DNA of 64,000 bases from Coturnix japonica. Lineage: Eukaryota > Chordata > Aves > Galliformes > Phasianidae. This document shows, piece after piece, positions 1 through 28,719 of the stretch (the first letter of the stretch is position 1; the number at the start of each line of letters is the position of its first letter). The DNA is taken from positions 3,596,001 through 3,660,000 of the forward strand of contig NC_029532.1 in the NCBI RefSeq assembly GCF_001577835.2, written 5' to 3'. A program made the translations under genes and the position numbers. Below the pieces are notes generated by a model. That model worked only from the letters and a program-made list of their open reading frames with translations. It was not told the DNA's origin and ran no database searches.

Positions 1-17928
<17,928 letters not shown>

Positions 17929-20900
17929 ATGTGAAGAACAGGGTAGAGCTGCTGGAAACGGGCCCCCTACCCAGTCTGCTGCCACATGGATGCCAACCTT
18001 TACCTCTCTTCATGCAGCATTCCAGAAGGGATTTCTCCATGCCCCTCCCCATATGTTTGCACTGCAGAACTACTCCGAGACCACTCCAGATCATGCACTT
18101 TCCCTGTGTTGGCAGTACCCTCCTTCACTTCCCAGTTTTTCCAGTGCCTGCCCTCCCCGTTTGCAAACAGACACAAAGTGTCTGCTGGACTTATCCTTAG
18201 TCCTAGAGCATGTTGCTCTTCTGCATCCCTCACTGCACCCATCCCTTTGCAAAGGGGGATATCTCAGCTTGTCTCCCCAAAACATTGGGTTGTGCCACTG
18301 TGAACTCTTCAAACCACTTGGGGGGGAACCATTCTAACCAAACCAAGAGCTGCTTGTTGGTGACACGGTGAAACGGTTACTTGCAGGATGCTTTATTCCA
18401 TTGACTGCAAGGGAACATCACCTTCTAAGGCAACAGTTTTATTGAGCAAGGTATGCAGTGGTGTACACTTCCCCTTCTTACACTTAAAACCCCAAAAATC
18501 TTTTTTCTCATAGGAAATATCTCCCAAAAGTGCATTTCAGAAAATTACCACAATCCAGATGGGAGTTGATAAATGGTTAAATGCTAGTGCTTGTTATACC
18601 ACTAACTGTATTACACCCTTCCACTGCTGGGCATGGAAGGGTAGTGTTCAGCTATTAGCATTAGCAGGAGCACTTTAGAGGTTCCGGATTTTACCTGGAG
18701 GAGCCTTGTCTCTGTTCTTCCAGGAGAATAATCTGTGTTTGCTGGGTTGATTCAGCAAATAGTCACTGTTGAATCTTGGGGTACAATGCCTCCTTTTTGG
18801 CTTAGGAAGGGAATTGCTCTTCTTGGACTGTGAAAAGATTATCTCATGGCCATCCCTTGGGCCAGAGCGGGATGCAGTTGTCTGCAGTGGTCTCTTTGGT
18901 TTGGTGGTTAACAATTGCCTCTCCTGGCTTGGGCTGGTAAGGTAATTGGTGCTGGTTGTCCTTTCTTGACTTGTCAGTAAGAATCTATGCCTGAGCTGAT
19001 TCTTTCTGGGACTGGGGAAAAGCTCTGCTTGTAGGGCAAGATAAACCCGCTACCTTCACCTTCAAAGGTAGATTGGATATTTTCTGCTGTTCTCTCTACA
19101 GCAGCAGTTCTTACCCACTCTGTGGAGAGTCAACTTTTCTGACAAGGTTTCAAGCTTTTCTGGCTGATCCTTCAATTGATCCTCTTTGGGTTTTTCTGCA
19201 GTTGTTTGACACTTCAGCTGCCTCTTTTCCTCACAGTGAGCAGCAGAGATGTCAGTCCCTTTCAGCTCTCACTCACAGATTCTCCTGGCAGCTGAATTGC
19301 AGATGAGGATCTATGCAGCCTTCAGCCACGGGCTGTCAGCAGGCTGTGCTTACAGCCTTTCCTGCACGGAGACTCGTGGCCTGTAAGCTATTTCTGTGTG
19401 GTATCCTTTCCTCTTTTGCCGGTGTACTGTAGTAGCACCCAGCAGCCGTGCACTTTGAGTAATGGCACAGGCACGATCCTGGCATGGTCAGAACATGCCC
19501 TTCTCTGACACACGTGTGCATGCACACTCTCACAGGCACGCACTTGTCTCATTCAGTGAGGAAAGACTTGTAACTGATCACATTGTTGTTCAAATTCTTA
19601 ATTATTGTAAAGCCTTTTTAAAAGGACAAAAAAAAAAGGATTAATTGTGGTCTATGTGGCCAGAACGCATGCAGATGAGCTACTGGAAAAGGGAATTTGG
19701 CAGAATGGGGGAAGAGGAATGAAAGAGCCTTGATATTTTTTGCCCTGTTGGCTAAGGGTGGCTGTATGGGGAGGGTGCTAGGCTGTGTGGCAGAGCTGTA
19801 CAGCTGCTTACTGTGTTTTGATACTTTCTCTCCTCAAGTCAAGAGGCTTCTTTCTGTATTTGCAATGACCACACGTAAGACATAGATCTTTTTCACCCCT
19901 TTCCCTTCAAAGGGAATTAAATCTGGATCACGGTTACAAGGGGTACGGAAAACACTTAGGTTTGGTTTAATGTAGGGAAGCGATATTGGATCTTTTGATT
20001 CTGTCTGCAACAAAAGCTCTTTCACGCTTTCTGGTGTTTTAACTGTGATCTCAGACTGGCAGGTTTGGCACTCGCTTGCAGGCTGGGGAGCTTCCTGCTC
20101 CCTCTGGGTGAGAGGTGCCCTGTTCCAGGGCTTCTGCGTGTGTGTAGGAAAGGGAAAGCTGACGGCTTTTCTTCTTTCCTGGGGCTCTGCCAGGAAGCTG
20201 GGCCTCTCCTGACTGTCTGCTCAGGTCAGTGCAAGGGCAGAAGTATACAAACAGCATACAAACAGCACTGTGTGTTCTTGCCTAGCCCGCAGGTAGCAGT
20301 GGGAGCTGGTTGTCCAGCTGCTCCCAACGTGGCATCCACTGGAAATCAGGTCTGGGGCACTGCCAGAGTTGCAAGAGAAACAACCAGAACTTGGGAAAAA
20401 AAGCAAAAATAAGGCAGGAAAGAGGCCAAACCCATCTCGGTTCTCCTGCTTTGCTTCTATTCACATGGAAAACAATGATAGTTAGTGTCAGAGCAATTGG
20501 GAACCAAGGGTTTTCTTCTGGGCTTCATTTGGCAAGAGTCTGCTGCCCTGAGACACCAGCAGCTAGACATGCTGTGAAATCCACTGTGGGACAGAGGAGG
20601 GATCTCTGCAGCAAAGCAAGAAGAGCTGAGCTATAAAGCTTCCCAGGCTGGCAGAGTTATAACCTGCTCCATCGTGTAATTGTGGCCAACCTGGAAGAGT
20701 CTCTTGCTTCTCTTCCAGCAGCTTGGCACATCACTGCTTGCATTTTGGATAGCTGTGTCTCATGGGGTTTCTCTTTCTTGTTCTACATTGTTATTGACTG
20801 CACAGGTCTTGGTCTGTATGTAGGTTTTTAGCTCTCCCACCCCTCATTTTGAACAAGAAGGCAGCCCTTGTCATGGGGCCTAATACAGCACAACCGAGGC

Positions 20901-23025
20901 TGGAGTGCCCAGGATGGAGCCATGCAAAGGAGGAAGGAGCAGCCTGCTTCTATCTCCAGCCCCCACCTGAGGCTGTTGCCCTGCCCCTGGCCAGCAGCAG
21001 GGACACCAGGTGCTGGGAAGCTGCATCTTCCTCCTTACTGGCATTGCTGCCATCTGTTCCGTGTTGGACTTTGAGCATTTAAGAAGTAAATCAGTTTCCA
21101 GACCCAACCCGCTGGCTAGTTTCCTTTAGGTTGGTTAGTTTTTTTTGTCTTGAAGTTCATTAATTTTTTTTTATAAACCCAGCAGGCTGGTGTATTTTCT
21201 TTTGATTGCATTATTGTTTCATTGACGTTTTATTCCTGGGGGGGGGCCAAGAGAGAACTTTCTTCCCCATGTTGTTTCCCATCTCAGGGGATTCAGAGGT
21301 GACTTAGACGAGTTAAAGGACCTTATTGGCAATGAACACCCCACGTCCCTGGCCCTGGTGAGCAGAGCTGGCTCTGTGCTCCAGGCTGAGGGCCAGGCAG
21401 AACGTGTGGGCTCTGCTCTCGGCTCCTGGACCTCTGGTGGAAGCCTCATGTAAAGGCTTGGGAAATTCAGTGTCGTTTGGGTATTTCTGTCTTTGTTTTT
21501 TACTAACTTTTAAAGACCAGTTTGAACTGAGTGCATGTCCGAAGGGATAGGCTTGGTTGTGACTTGGTGAAGGAAAAGAGGATCATTTAGAAACAGTGGT
21601 TGGGGAAAAGAGGTGGGGGGGGAGGGGGAGAAGGATGTTGCTCCTCTGTTTTTTGGGGTTTCTTTTGTTTGTTTGGGGAATGGTTGGCACTTTAAATAGG
21701 GGGGAGGCAGGGAGGGGATTTGTGCTGTCCTTAATGGGATTCATGCTGTCCTTAAGTGATGGGCAGTAAGTTTGTGATCTGTTGGTTTTGTTTTTTTCCC
21801 CCCTTATTGCCACATCTCTTTGCCCCCTGCAGAAAGTTAAAGCCCTTTTCTTTTAACATTTGCTTCAGTTTTTAGAGGGTTCTGAACTGGGCTGAGACCC
21901 GAAGGAACGTCTTTCACCCCAATCTCAATAGGAAGGGTTGACATTTATTATAATTCTTCTTTTTTTTTTTTTCTAATAATTTATTTGGTTGTCGCTGTTT
22001 TTTTTTCTTTTTAAAAACTGGTGGCTGTGCAGCTGGACTCTGCACACGCTGTTGTGAACCTCTGGGATAAACCTCACTCCAGGTACGCTAGAGCACCGAG
22101 GTGAAAGAAAACCCCTCCTGGAGAGGGGCTGCCTTGCCCTCCCCTCACTGCCTTACCTGGGGGCTGCAAACTCACCCCCCACCCCCCTCAGCCCTTCCCT
22201 CACCCCTCCTGTGCTTTAGCTGAATAATACCCTGGTGACTGAGCCCTGTGGACAAGGCTGGTCCCCAGGGGTGAGTTACAGCAAACACTGCCTGGTAGCA
22301 AGTGTTTGTGCTGCAAAACCACTTCCTGGATGCATTGGGGGGGGGTCCATGTAGATTTATCCCCCCCTTTTCCTCCCAATGGGCTGATGGGGGATGAGAG
22401 GAACATGGGGTAAAGCTTCGAGCTCGAGGTGTGGCTGAGCCTATTCACTTTGCCTCAACCCTAAGGATTAAATGGCAGAGCCCGTATTTTTGTGGTGGGG
22501 GGGAGGGAAGGGGAGATCCTGCTTTATTTTCGTGAGGGTTGTTGAGCCGGGTGACGTTTGGAAACTCGATTTATATCAGATTCTATAGAGAGATGGCTGA
22601 TATTTTTGGAAAGGGAACGGCTCTATGCAAACATCCACCATCGTTAGAAGAGAGCAAAGTAATGGTGGTGGGCTCTGAGTTGGTCGGTTGGTTTTTACTT
22701 TGAAATCTTAATAAATCTCTTTAACTTTTTCTTTCCTTTCTTAAAGCAAAAAGGTGTTTAGAAAGAAACGCTGCTCCACTGCTGTGTGTAATGGTGATGG
22801 TGGCAGCTCGGGGCTGGCGGGCAGGGCTTGTTTTGCACCATTTCTGTCTGGTTTGGGTCTTGTTTCTTGTCAGGCCGCTGTGCCGTCATCGATCCAACAG
22901 GCCGTGTTTGTATCTTCTGTATCTGGTTCCTAACGTAGAGAAATAACAAATATATGAGGAAATCAATATCATGGCAGACGTTGTTTATTGGGTTCGGGGG
23001 AAATAAAGGTTGTTTTTTTGGTACT
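17929..23025 (+). other. FAM102A: FAM102A 3' UTR, probable
   Basis: About 5.1 kb without a supportable gene between the FAM102A stop and the DPM2 promoter. It contains T- and G-rich runs (for example around 21235, 21610, 21960 and 22490) and no exon I recognise. Two AATAAA hexamers stand near its end, at 22710-22715 and 23002-23007, as expected for a long 3' UTR with alternative polyadenylation. The extent is inferred from the hexamers; RNA 3'-end data would settle it. Confidence 0.65.
23002..23007 (+). terminator. FAM102A: FAM102A distal poly(A) signal
   Basis: Canonical AATAAA followed within 30 bases by a T/GT-rich stretch. A proximal AATAAA lies at 22710-22715, also followed by T-rich sequence. 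These are the last hexamers before the DPM2 promoter. Confidence 0.6.
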
Positions 23026-23091
23026 TCACACCGATTTTCCTGGTTTGGTTGTGGTCTTTTTGTGGTTCTAAGTATTTTATGGGGGGGGGTT

Positions 23092-23336
23092 GCCCTAAAT
23101 ATCAGCTAATTACCCCAGTTGTGAGAGCCCTGCAGCATTTTTTACCCTAAATATCGGCTAATTGCTGCAGGGCTCTCACAAATGGGGTTTTTTTGCCCTA
23201 AATATCAGCTAATTGCTGCATAGTTCTCACAAATGGGTGTTTTTTGCCCCAAATATCGGCTAATTGCTGCATGGTTCTCACAATTGGGGTATTTTTGCCC
23301 TAAATATCGACTAATTGCTGTAGGCCTCACCACTAG
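23092..23336. repeat. 51-bp minisatellite, about five copies
   Basis: The motif CCCTAAATATCRGCTAATTG recurs at 23092, 23144, 23195, 23246 and 23297, a period of 51-52 bp, with a TGCTGCAGGGCTCTCACAA-like second half and a T-rich spacer. The first copy has its second half inverted relative to the others, giving a 26-bp inverted repeat (23112-23137 with 23163-23188). It lies between the FAM102A 3' end and the DPM2 promoter. Confidence 0.9.
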
Positions 23337-23339
23337 GCC

Positions 23340-23561
23340 CCGCAGCTCTTCCGAGCACCTCGGGAACTACAATTCCCATCATGCACCGGGTGACTCGTGC
23401 TTTCCCACAATGCTTTGCGCTCTTAAGCCCTTCCCACAATACTTTGCGCTCTGAGCGCTCTTCCTGTTTCGGAGAACACGTGGCCAGTGTTCTGCTCGCT
23501 GGTTGGTCGATCGCTCCCGGAAGAACGGGGAGGGCGGAAGTGCCGTGTGGTGGCCGTCGCC
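23340..23561 (+). promoter_or_regulatory. DPM2: DPM2 promoter with ZNF143-like elements
   Basis: GC-rich, TATA-less sequence just upstream of the DPM2 ATG. At 23366-23384 there is ACTACAATTCCCATCATGC, a near match to the ZNF143/STAF consensus as I know it. Partial elements TTCCCACAATGC at 23402 and TTCCCACAATAC at 23431 follow, each 29 bp after the previous one. ETS-type cores occur in CTTCCTGTTTC (about 23460) and GGCGGAAGTG (about 23534). Binding is inferred from the motifs. Confidence 0.65.
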
Positions 23562-24815
23562 ATGGTGAGTGAGGCTGCGGCCTACGGCCCGTCCCGTCTG
23601 TACCCGGCCCTGCCGCCCACACGGAGCCCTGACTGTCTGCAGCCCTGACTCTCTGTCCCTTTACAGGCTACAGCGACGGACCAGGCGGTCGGGTTCGGTT
23701 TGGTGGCCTTCAGCCTCGTGCTGTTCGTGTACTACACGCTGTGGATCATCGTGCTGGTGAGGGGATGGCGCTGGGTTTGGGCCCTGGGATGGTCGGGCCT
23801 GCAGGCCTCGTTTAGGAGCTGCAGGAGCTGGGTGTGCACTCGGTGCTCCACTCAATGCTCCTCTATGGAGGGAACTGGGCTCAAACCTGCTGCTGCTGGA
23901 GGACTTGGGTTCCCCCCCTTGATGTGCTCCCAGCTGTAGGGTCGGGTTCATACAGTGCAGGAGTCATTGCAATGCACTGTAGCATCCAAAGTGTCCCAGC
24001 CATGAAAGGATCCATGTGACAGAGGTTGGATGTCAGGGGGAAGTTCTGCACTAGGAGAGTGGTGAGGCCCTGGAACAGGCTGCCCAGGGAGGTTGTGGAT
24101 GCCCCGTCCTTGGAGGTGTTCAAGGCCAGTTTGGACGGGGCCCTGGGCAACCTGATCTAGTAAAGGCGTATGTTTGGTGGCCCTGTCAGGCAGGGGGTTG
24201 GAACTACATGATCCTTGAGGTCCCTTCCAACCCGGGTCATTCTGTGATTCTCCACCACCTGCAGGTTCAGACACTCTTTTTTTAGCCGTCCCCTCCAGCC
24301 CCATGTTTCTGTTCTGCTTTTGAAACCCCACAGCTGCACGTGTTGGTGACTTGCTCTCATGTTGTTAATCCCCTGCTCTGTTTCTGCAGCCCTTCATTGA
24401 CAGTGAGCACAGCATCCACCAATACTTCTTGCCCAGGGAGTACGCCGTTATCATCCCCGTGGTGGCTGGGCTGCTGCTGCTGCTATTTATAGGTGAGTAT
24501 TATTCTGGTCGCTCTAATTAGAGGCTTCTAAATTAGGAAGAGAAAAGAGACACTTGTGCTGTATGTGGTCCCTGCAGTGGCTTAATTTGGCACAGGCGTT
24601 TGTGCGCACACACGTGTAACTTCAGCTGTTTATTCCTATGAGAATTAGAACTGTTTCTTGTGCTCTGCTGAGGTTCCATTATTCGCTGTGTGTGTTTTAA
24701 TGGTGCTTTTCATTTGAAATTTTCGGGTTGAGTCTGTTCTCTCTCATTCCTGGTAGGTGTTTTTATAATGGTTGTGATGTGGAAGAGCAGAAAACCTGCC
24801 CGGAAATCAGACTGA
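23562..24815 (+). CDS. DPM2: DPM2, dolichol-phosphate mannosyltransferase subunit 2
   Basis: Small regulatory subunit of dolichol-phosphate mannose synthase. In the ER membrane it stabilises and stimulates the DPM1-DPM3 enzyme that supplies Dol-P-Man for N-glycans, GPI anchors and O- or C-mannosylation. Coding exons: 23562-23564 (the ATG alone, followed directly by GTGAGT), 23667-23756, 24390-24492 and 24757-24815, giving 84 residues, the same as human. Two hydrophobic segments are visible: [16 protein letters not shown] to WIIVL near residues 9-31, and [16 protein letters not shown] to VFIMVVMW near 51-74. [18 protein letters not shown] forms the loop between them, and the tail is the basic [13 protein letters not shown]1 fragment sits in the second intron. 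Confidence 0.97.
24017..24251 (+). mobile_element. CR1 LINE, 5'-truncated 3' fragment
   Basis: About 235 bp matching the 3' end of avian CR1. It reads through GGAACAGGCTGCCCAGGGAG, GGAGGTGTTCAAGGCCAG, CTGGGCAACCTGATCTAGT and GGTCCCTTCCAACCC, and ends in the octamer-like ATTCTGTGATTCT that closes CR1 copies. It is in the same orientation as DPM2, inside intron 2. Only the tail is present, the usual result of incomplete reverse transcription. The left edge is approximate. Confidence 0.93.
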
Positions 24816-25435
24816 AGGCCCAGCTGAGAGATGGAGAGAAGGCCCCCAGCCTGCAGCACCAAGCAGCCTCCTCCTCCAGAGCACTCAAAGCAGCAGCAGT
24901 GCCAAGTGGCTGCTCTTTCTCCCACATTCCTTCCTCAAAAGACACAGACTTGTGTAGTTTACAACTTACAGACTAAAGGGAAGCAAATCTGACCCGTGGG
25001 ACTCACCAGGAGAGGGACCAGAGCTCCAGCTGGACAAATGTGCACCCCAGCTGAGACTACGTGCAGCAGCTTTGCTGGGCTGGGATCCAGCAGCTCTAAT
25101 TGCAGAGTGTGAGTTCAGTTCTGGCCCCCAGCAGCTGCTCGGCCTCTGGATACTCTTTCCCCTCTTTGCTGCATACGGTAGTTTATTCCTTCTGGGATTT
25201 TCTTTTAAACTGGAAGAGCTAATGATGGTGCTGTGAGCTCTCGTTTCTGATGAGGGCCCTGTGAGCTGCACCCACCTCCCCTCCTACAGTCACCCCACTG
25301 AGGATGCAGCATGACCTGGGTGGCAGAGGAAGCATTTAGCTCCCTTACCAATGAATGTCAGCTGCAGTCTGGGCTCCTGCCTGCACTGGGTCAGCCCTGA
25401 GCTCCTGGTGGCTATAGTGAGCTGCATTCATCCTC

Positions 25436-25441
25436 AATAAA
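25436..25441 (+). terminator. DPM2: DPM2 poly(A) signal
   Basis: AATAAA in CCTCAATAAAGTTCTCTGAG, followed by a GT-rich element (TCTTTGTTCTTCC). It ends a DPM2 3' UTR of about 640 bp that starts after TGA at 24813-24815. Confidence 0.8.
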
Positions 25442-25459
25442 GTTCTCTGAGCTCTTTGT

Positions 25460-26160
25460 TCTTCCATGTCAAGTGCAGAGCTGCAGCTCCAGCCTCATTC
25501 CCCAGCCACCCCTCACCCCTGCAGGGAACACAGCCCCCCATTGTACTGAAGGACCTTGATTTCTAGGGCCAGTCCATCACCCTGTCCCAATTGCAGCTGT
25601 GCAGAGCTTTATTCCTGGAGAAATACAGGAGGGGGCAGCTCCCGCTGCCTGCCCAGGGCTGCCACAGGGCCCCAGTTGTGCATCCAGCTCCTGGTGTGGG
25701 ATGAGCACAGGCTGCTATGCTGCAAAGGGCAGCGCCCCTATAAATATCCCTGTTGCTGTGATGGGAGGTGGCTGCTCCAGCTGAAGGTCACGGCTCTGAG
25801 CATGAATTCCTTCTCAGCACACAGCGCTGTGCCCCCAGCCCAGGCACATTGTGGGGTCTGCAGCCATGGAATGCAGCCCTGTGCTGTGTGTGTGTGGATC
25901 CCTGAGCTCCACTTGCTGTGCCTGTCAGTGCCATCACTGTCAAAGAGTAGGAACCAAGCCCAAGTTTGCTTTTCATATTTCCTTATTGCTGGCTGGGGAA
26001 AACCCCAGGAGCACCTGAAGGCAGAGAGGGAGGGGGTAGCACAGCATGACGTGTCCCGCAGTGTGCAGCTGAACTAAGGGCCATAGGGCAGCGCTGCAGG
26101 GCAGGAGGCCCCAATTCTGGTTCCGAAACGATCCCTGGGGGCTTTCAACGCTGCACTGAG
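25460..26160. other. DPM2-ST6GALNAC4 intergenic stretch
   Basis: No gene can be supported here. Human carries PIP5KL1 at this place. I looked for a phosphatidylinositol-phosphate kinase reading frame on both strands and saw none; the frames present (for example on + from 25556) are low-complexity Cys/Gln/Ser strings with no family resemblance. Confidence 0.6.
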
Positions 26161-26164
26161 CTCA

Positions 26165-26945
26165 GAACAGCCGGGTCGGCGGGGCATGGAGGTGAGATGG
26201 GGGCGTGGGGTTGGTTATAGGAGATCCCAGGGCGACGGTACCAGGAAGCGCCGGACGGGCGGAGGTACCGGGTGGAGGTATCGGGGCACGGGGCAGCGCT
26301 GGGGCCGGTACCGATCCGGGGGCTGCGCTCAGTGCCGGGTCTGTCGGTATCACGAAGCTGGGGCCGGCTCTCATTGCGGTGGGCTCACGGCCGGCACACT
26401 CAGCCCGGTGCCGCTGTCGGGGCGGTCCCGGCAGTGCCTCCCAGTTCTGCCTCCCAGCTCCGCCCCCCCCCGGCTCCGTTCCCCCATCGCAGCGCGGTGC
26501 TCCCGGCTCGGCCCGGCCGCGATGCGGGACCCGACGGCGGCAGCGGGGGGTGGGCGGCCGCGTGTCCATCGCCGGCCCCGCGGGGGATCCCGGCGTCGTG
26601 AGTGGGGCCGGGCGGGGCGGGTCGCGCTCCTCCCACAGCGCCGAGCACGGGATCGGGGGCGGAACGGGGACGGGAACCGGGCGTGGGGGGTGGGGAGGGA
26701 GCTGGGCATGGAGGGGGGTCCGGGAAGTGGGGGGTTAAAGGGGTCTGAGGCGTGGGAGGACTCGGGGGGGCGCTGAGCATGGGGTGTGTAGGGACACATC
26801 GACGTGTCGCAGTGCGGGTTGGTACCGGGGGGTCCCCAGCCGCGATCCCCCCCCGCTGAGCCCGCTGTGTGTGCAGGGTGCGCGCCCCAAACCTCCCCGT
26901 GACCACGGCGCCCCGCAGCCCCAGCTCCGCGGGATAAAGATGCTG
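26165..26945 (+). promoter_or_regulatory. ST6GALNAC4: ST6GALNAC4 CpG-rich promoter and 5' UTR exons
   Basis: Strongly GC- and CpG-rich sequence with long stop-free frames on both strands, typical of an avian CpG island. A plausible 5' UTR exon ends at the donor GTCGTGAGT near 26597. A second begins after the acceptor GTGTGTGCAG at 26875-26876 and carries the start ATG at 26940. TSS positions are not visible from sequence. Confidence 0.6.
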
Positions 26946-28154
26946 GTGAGTCCCGCGGGGATGGACGGGACGAACCTGCGGGGCTGAGCGCCCGGTACCG
27001 GTACCGGTACATCCCACGCGTTCACGAGCCCGGCACAACCCCGGTTCTCCGCTTCCAGGTCCGCGTGTTCCTCGCGCTGCTGTTCGCGGCCGCTCTGTCC
27101 GTGCTCTACGTGCTGCTGTGCCGCGATACCGCGGGGCTCAGGGTCGGCTCCTCGTACACCGCCCCCGCAGCGCTCAGCCTGCCGGGCTACAGCCGCGTCC
27201 CCGACGGGCAGGTCGGTCCGTGGGGCGGCCCCGTCCTTCCCCCGCTGCTCGGCCGCCCCATTCCCGGTGCTGACGGCTCGTGTCCCCGCAGCCGCTGCGC
27301 AGAGCTCCGTGCCGCCGCTGCGCCGTCGTGTCCAGCTCGGGGCAGATGCTGGGATCGCACCTGGGCCGGGAGATCGACGGGCAGGAGTGTGTGCTGCGCA
27401 TGAACCACGCTCCCACCGCCGGATTCGAGGACGACGTGGGCACACGAAGCACCGTCCGCGTCGTGTCGCACACCAGCGTCCCGCTGCTGCTCAGGAACCA
27501 GCCCTACTTCTTCCAGCAATCCCGAGACACCATCTACGTCATCTGGGGTCCCAGCAAGAAGATGAACCGAGACAAGGGCGGCCCGACCTACCGAGCGCTG
27601 CTGAGGGTGATGGAGAGGTACCCGCAGCTGCAGCTCTATACACTGACAGAGGAGAAGATGGCGTATTGCGACGACGTCTTCCAGAATGAGACGGGGAAGA
27701 ACAGGTACCGTGACCCTCTGGGTGCCCCCATCGCTCCGCTTCCATCCGCCCTCCTGTCCCCATCGCAGCGCTGTGTCCTGCAGGATGAAATCCGGCTCCT
27801 TCCTGAGCACGGGGTGGTTCACCATGATCCTGGCCATGGAGCTGTGTGAGCACATCTGTGTCTTCGGCATGGTCAGCGACAGCTACTGCAGGTGAGGGGC
27901 TGGGGGTGGTGGTGGGGGGCTGAAGGGGAAGCCTAACCCTGCTCAGCCCCCACTGTGCCGACAGGGAGAAGAACCATTCGAGTGTGCCTTACCACTACTT
28001 TGAGAAGGGGCGGCTGGACGAGTGCAGGATGTACCTGGTGCACGAGAGGGCCCCCCGCGCCGGGCACCGCTTCATCACCGAGAAAGCCATCTTCTCCCGC
28101 TGGGCCAAGAGGAAGGACATCATCTTCACCCACCCGTCGTGGGCAGGGGGGTAG
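26940..28154 (+). CDS. ST6GALNAC4: ST6GALNAC4 sialyltransferase
   Basis: Golgi type II membrane enzyme that adds alpha-2,6-sialic acid to the GalNAc of sialyl-T (Neu5Ac-Gal-GalNAc), making disialyl-T. Coding exons: 26940-26945 (ATG CTG only), 27059-27211, 27292-27704, 27784-27891, 27965-28154; 289 residues, human 302. N-terminus: a signal anchor rich in Leu/Ala (VFLALLFAAALSVLYVLLC). The stem ends with SGYSxVPDG-like GYSRVPDGQ. The L sialylmotif starts at CRRCAVVSSSGQMLGSHLG and runs through ECVLRMNHAPT. The S motif contains SGSFLSTGWFTMILAMELCE. The VS-type motif lies at YHYFEKGRLDE and HRFITEKAIFSRWAKR. SVPYHYFEKGRLDEC and the GKNR junction favour ST6GALNAC4 over ST6GALNAC3/5/6. Introns are very short (80-113 bp). 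Confidence 0.95.
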
Positions 28155-28510
28155 GAGAGACAGCAGTGAGGTTGGAAGCCCCTCAATCTGCCCAGTACTG
28201 GGGGGGGGTCTGCAGCCGCTGGGGGGGCAGCAGCGGGGACCCTGCTCCATTGGAGTATATGGGAGAGGGCTGGATCCACCCAGCCCCCCCAGCTGCAGGC
28301 CCCGAGCTGGCTTGGACCCGTGCAGGATGGATGTTTAACATGGGACTCATCCCGGGATGGACAGCGATGCTCTGGCACTTGGTGCCACTTATGGGGCACG
28401 TGGAGCGGGGCCGGGACCCCCTGTCCCACAGCCCCCGTGTGCCCCCTGCCTGCAGCCCGGGGCTGCCAAACCACAAGTGCCCTTGGATTCAAACCAAAGC
28501 CGACTTGCCC

Positions 28511-28516
28511 ATTAAA
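28511..28516 (+). terminator. ST6GALNAC4: ST6GALNAC4 poly(A) signal (ATTAAA)
   Basis: ATTAAA, the commonest variant hexamer, 357 bp after the ST6GALNAC4 stop and followed by a TTTGTAAGT-type GU-rich region. No AATAAA occurs between the stop and the next CpG island. Confidence 0.65.
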
Positions 28517-28719
28517 AGCGTTTGTAAGTCCACGCTGTGCCCGCAGCAGAGATGTGTGGGACCGGGTCTATAAATGGGGTGGGGATGTGACGGATGGGGT
28601 CAGAGCACGGAGCTGCCCTGTGCCCAGGGATGGGTGATGAGGAGCAGCGAGGCCGTGGGGCAGCAAATCTATGGGGCAGAGAAACTCGTGTTGGTTTCCA
28701 GGGCAGGTGTCCCCCCCCC

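Noticed and set aside
23680-24020. Continuation of the DPM2 exon 2 frame past 23756
   Set aside because: Read-through into the intron; the GTGAGG donor and the human-like join to PFIDSEHS show the true exon end.
26186-26776. 196-codon + frame (MEVRWGRG...) upstream of ST6GALNAC4
   Set aside because: GC-rich promoter sequence crossed by a likely 5' UTR donor; Arg/Gly-rich translation with no family.
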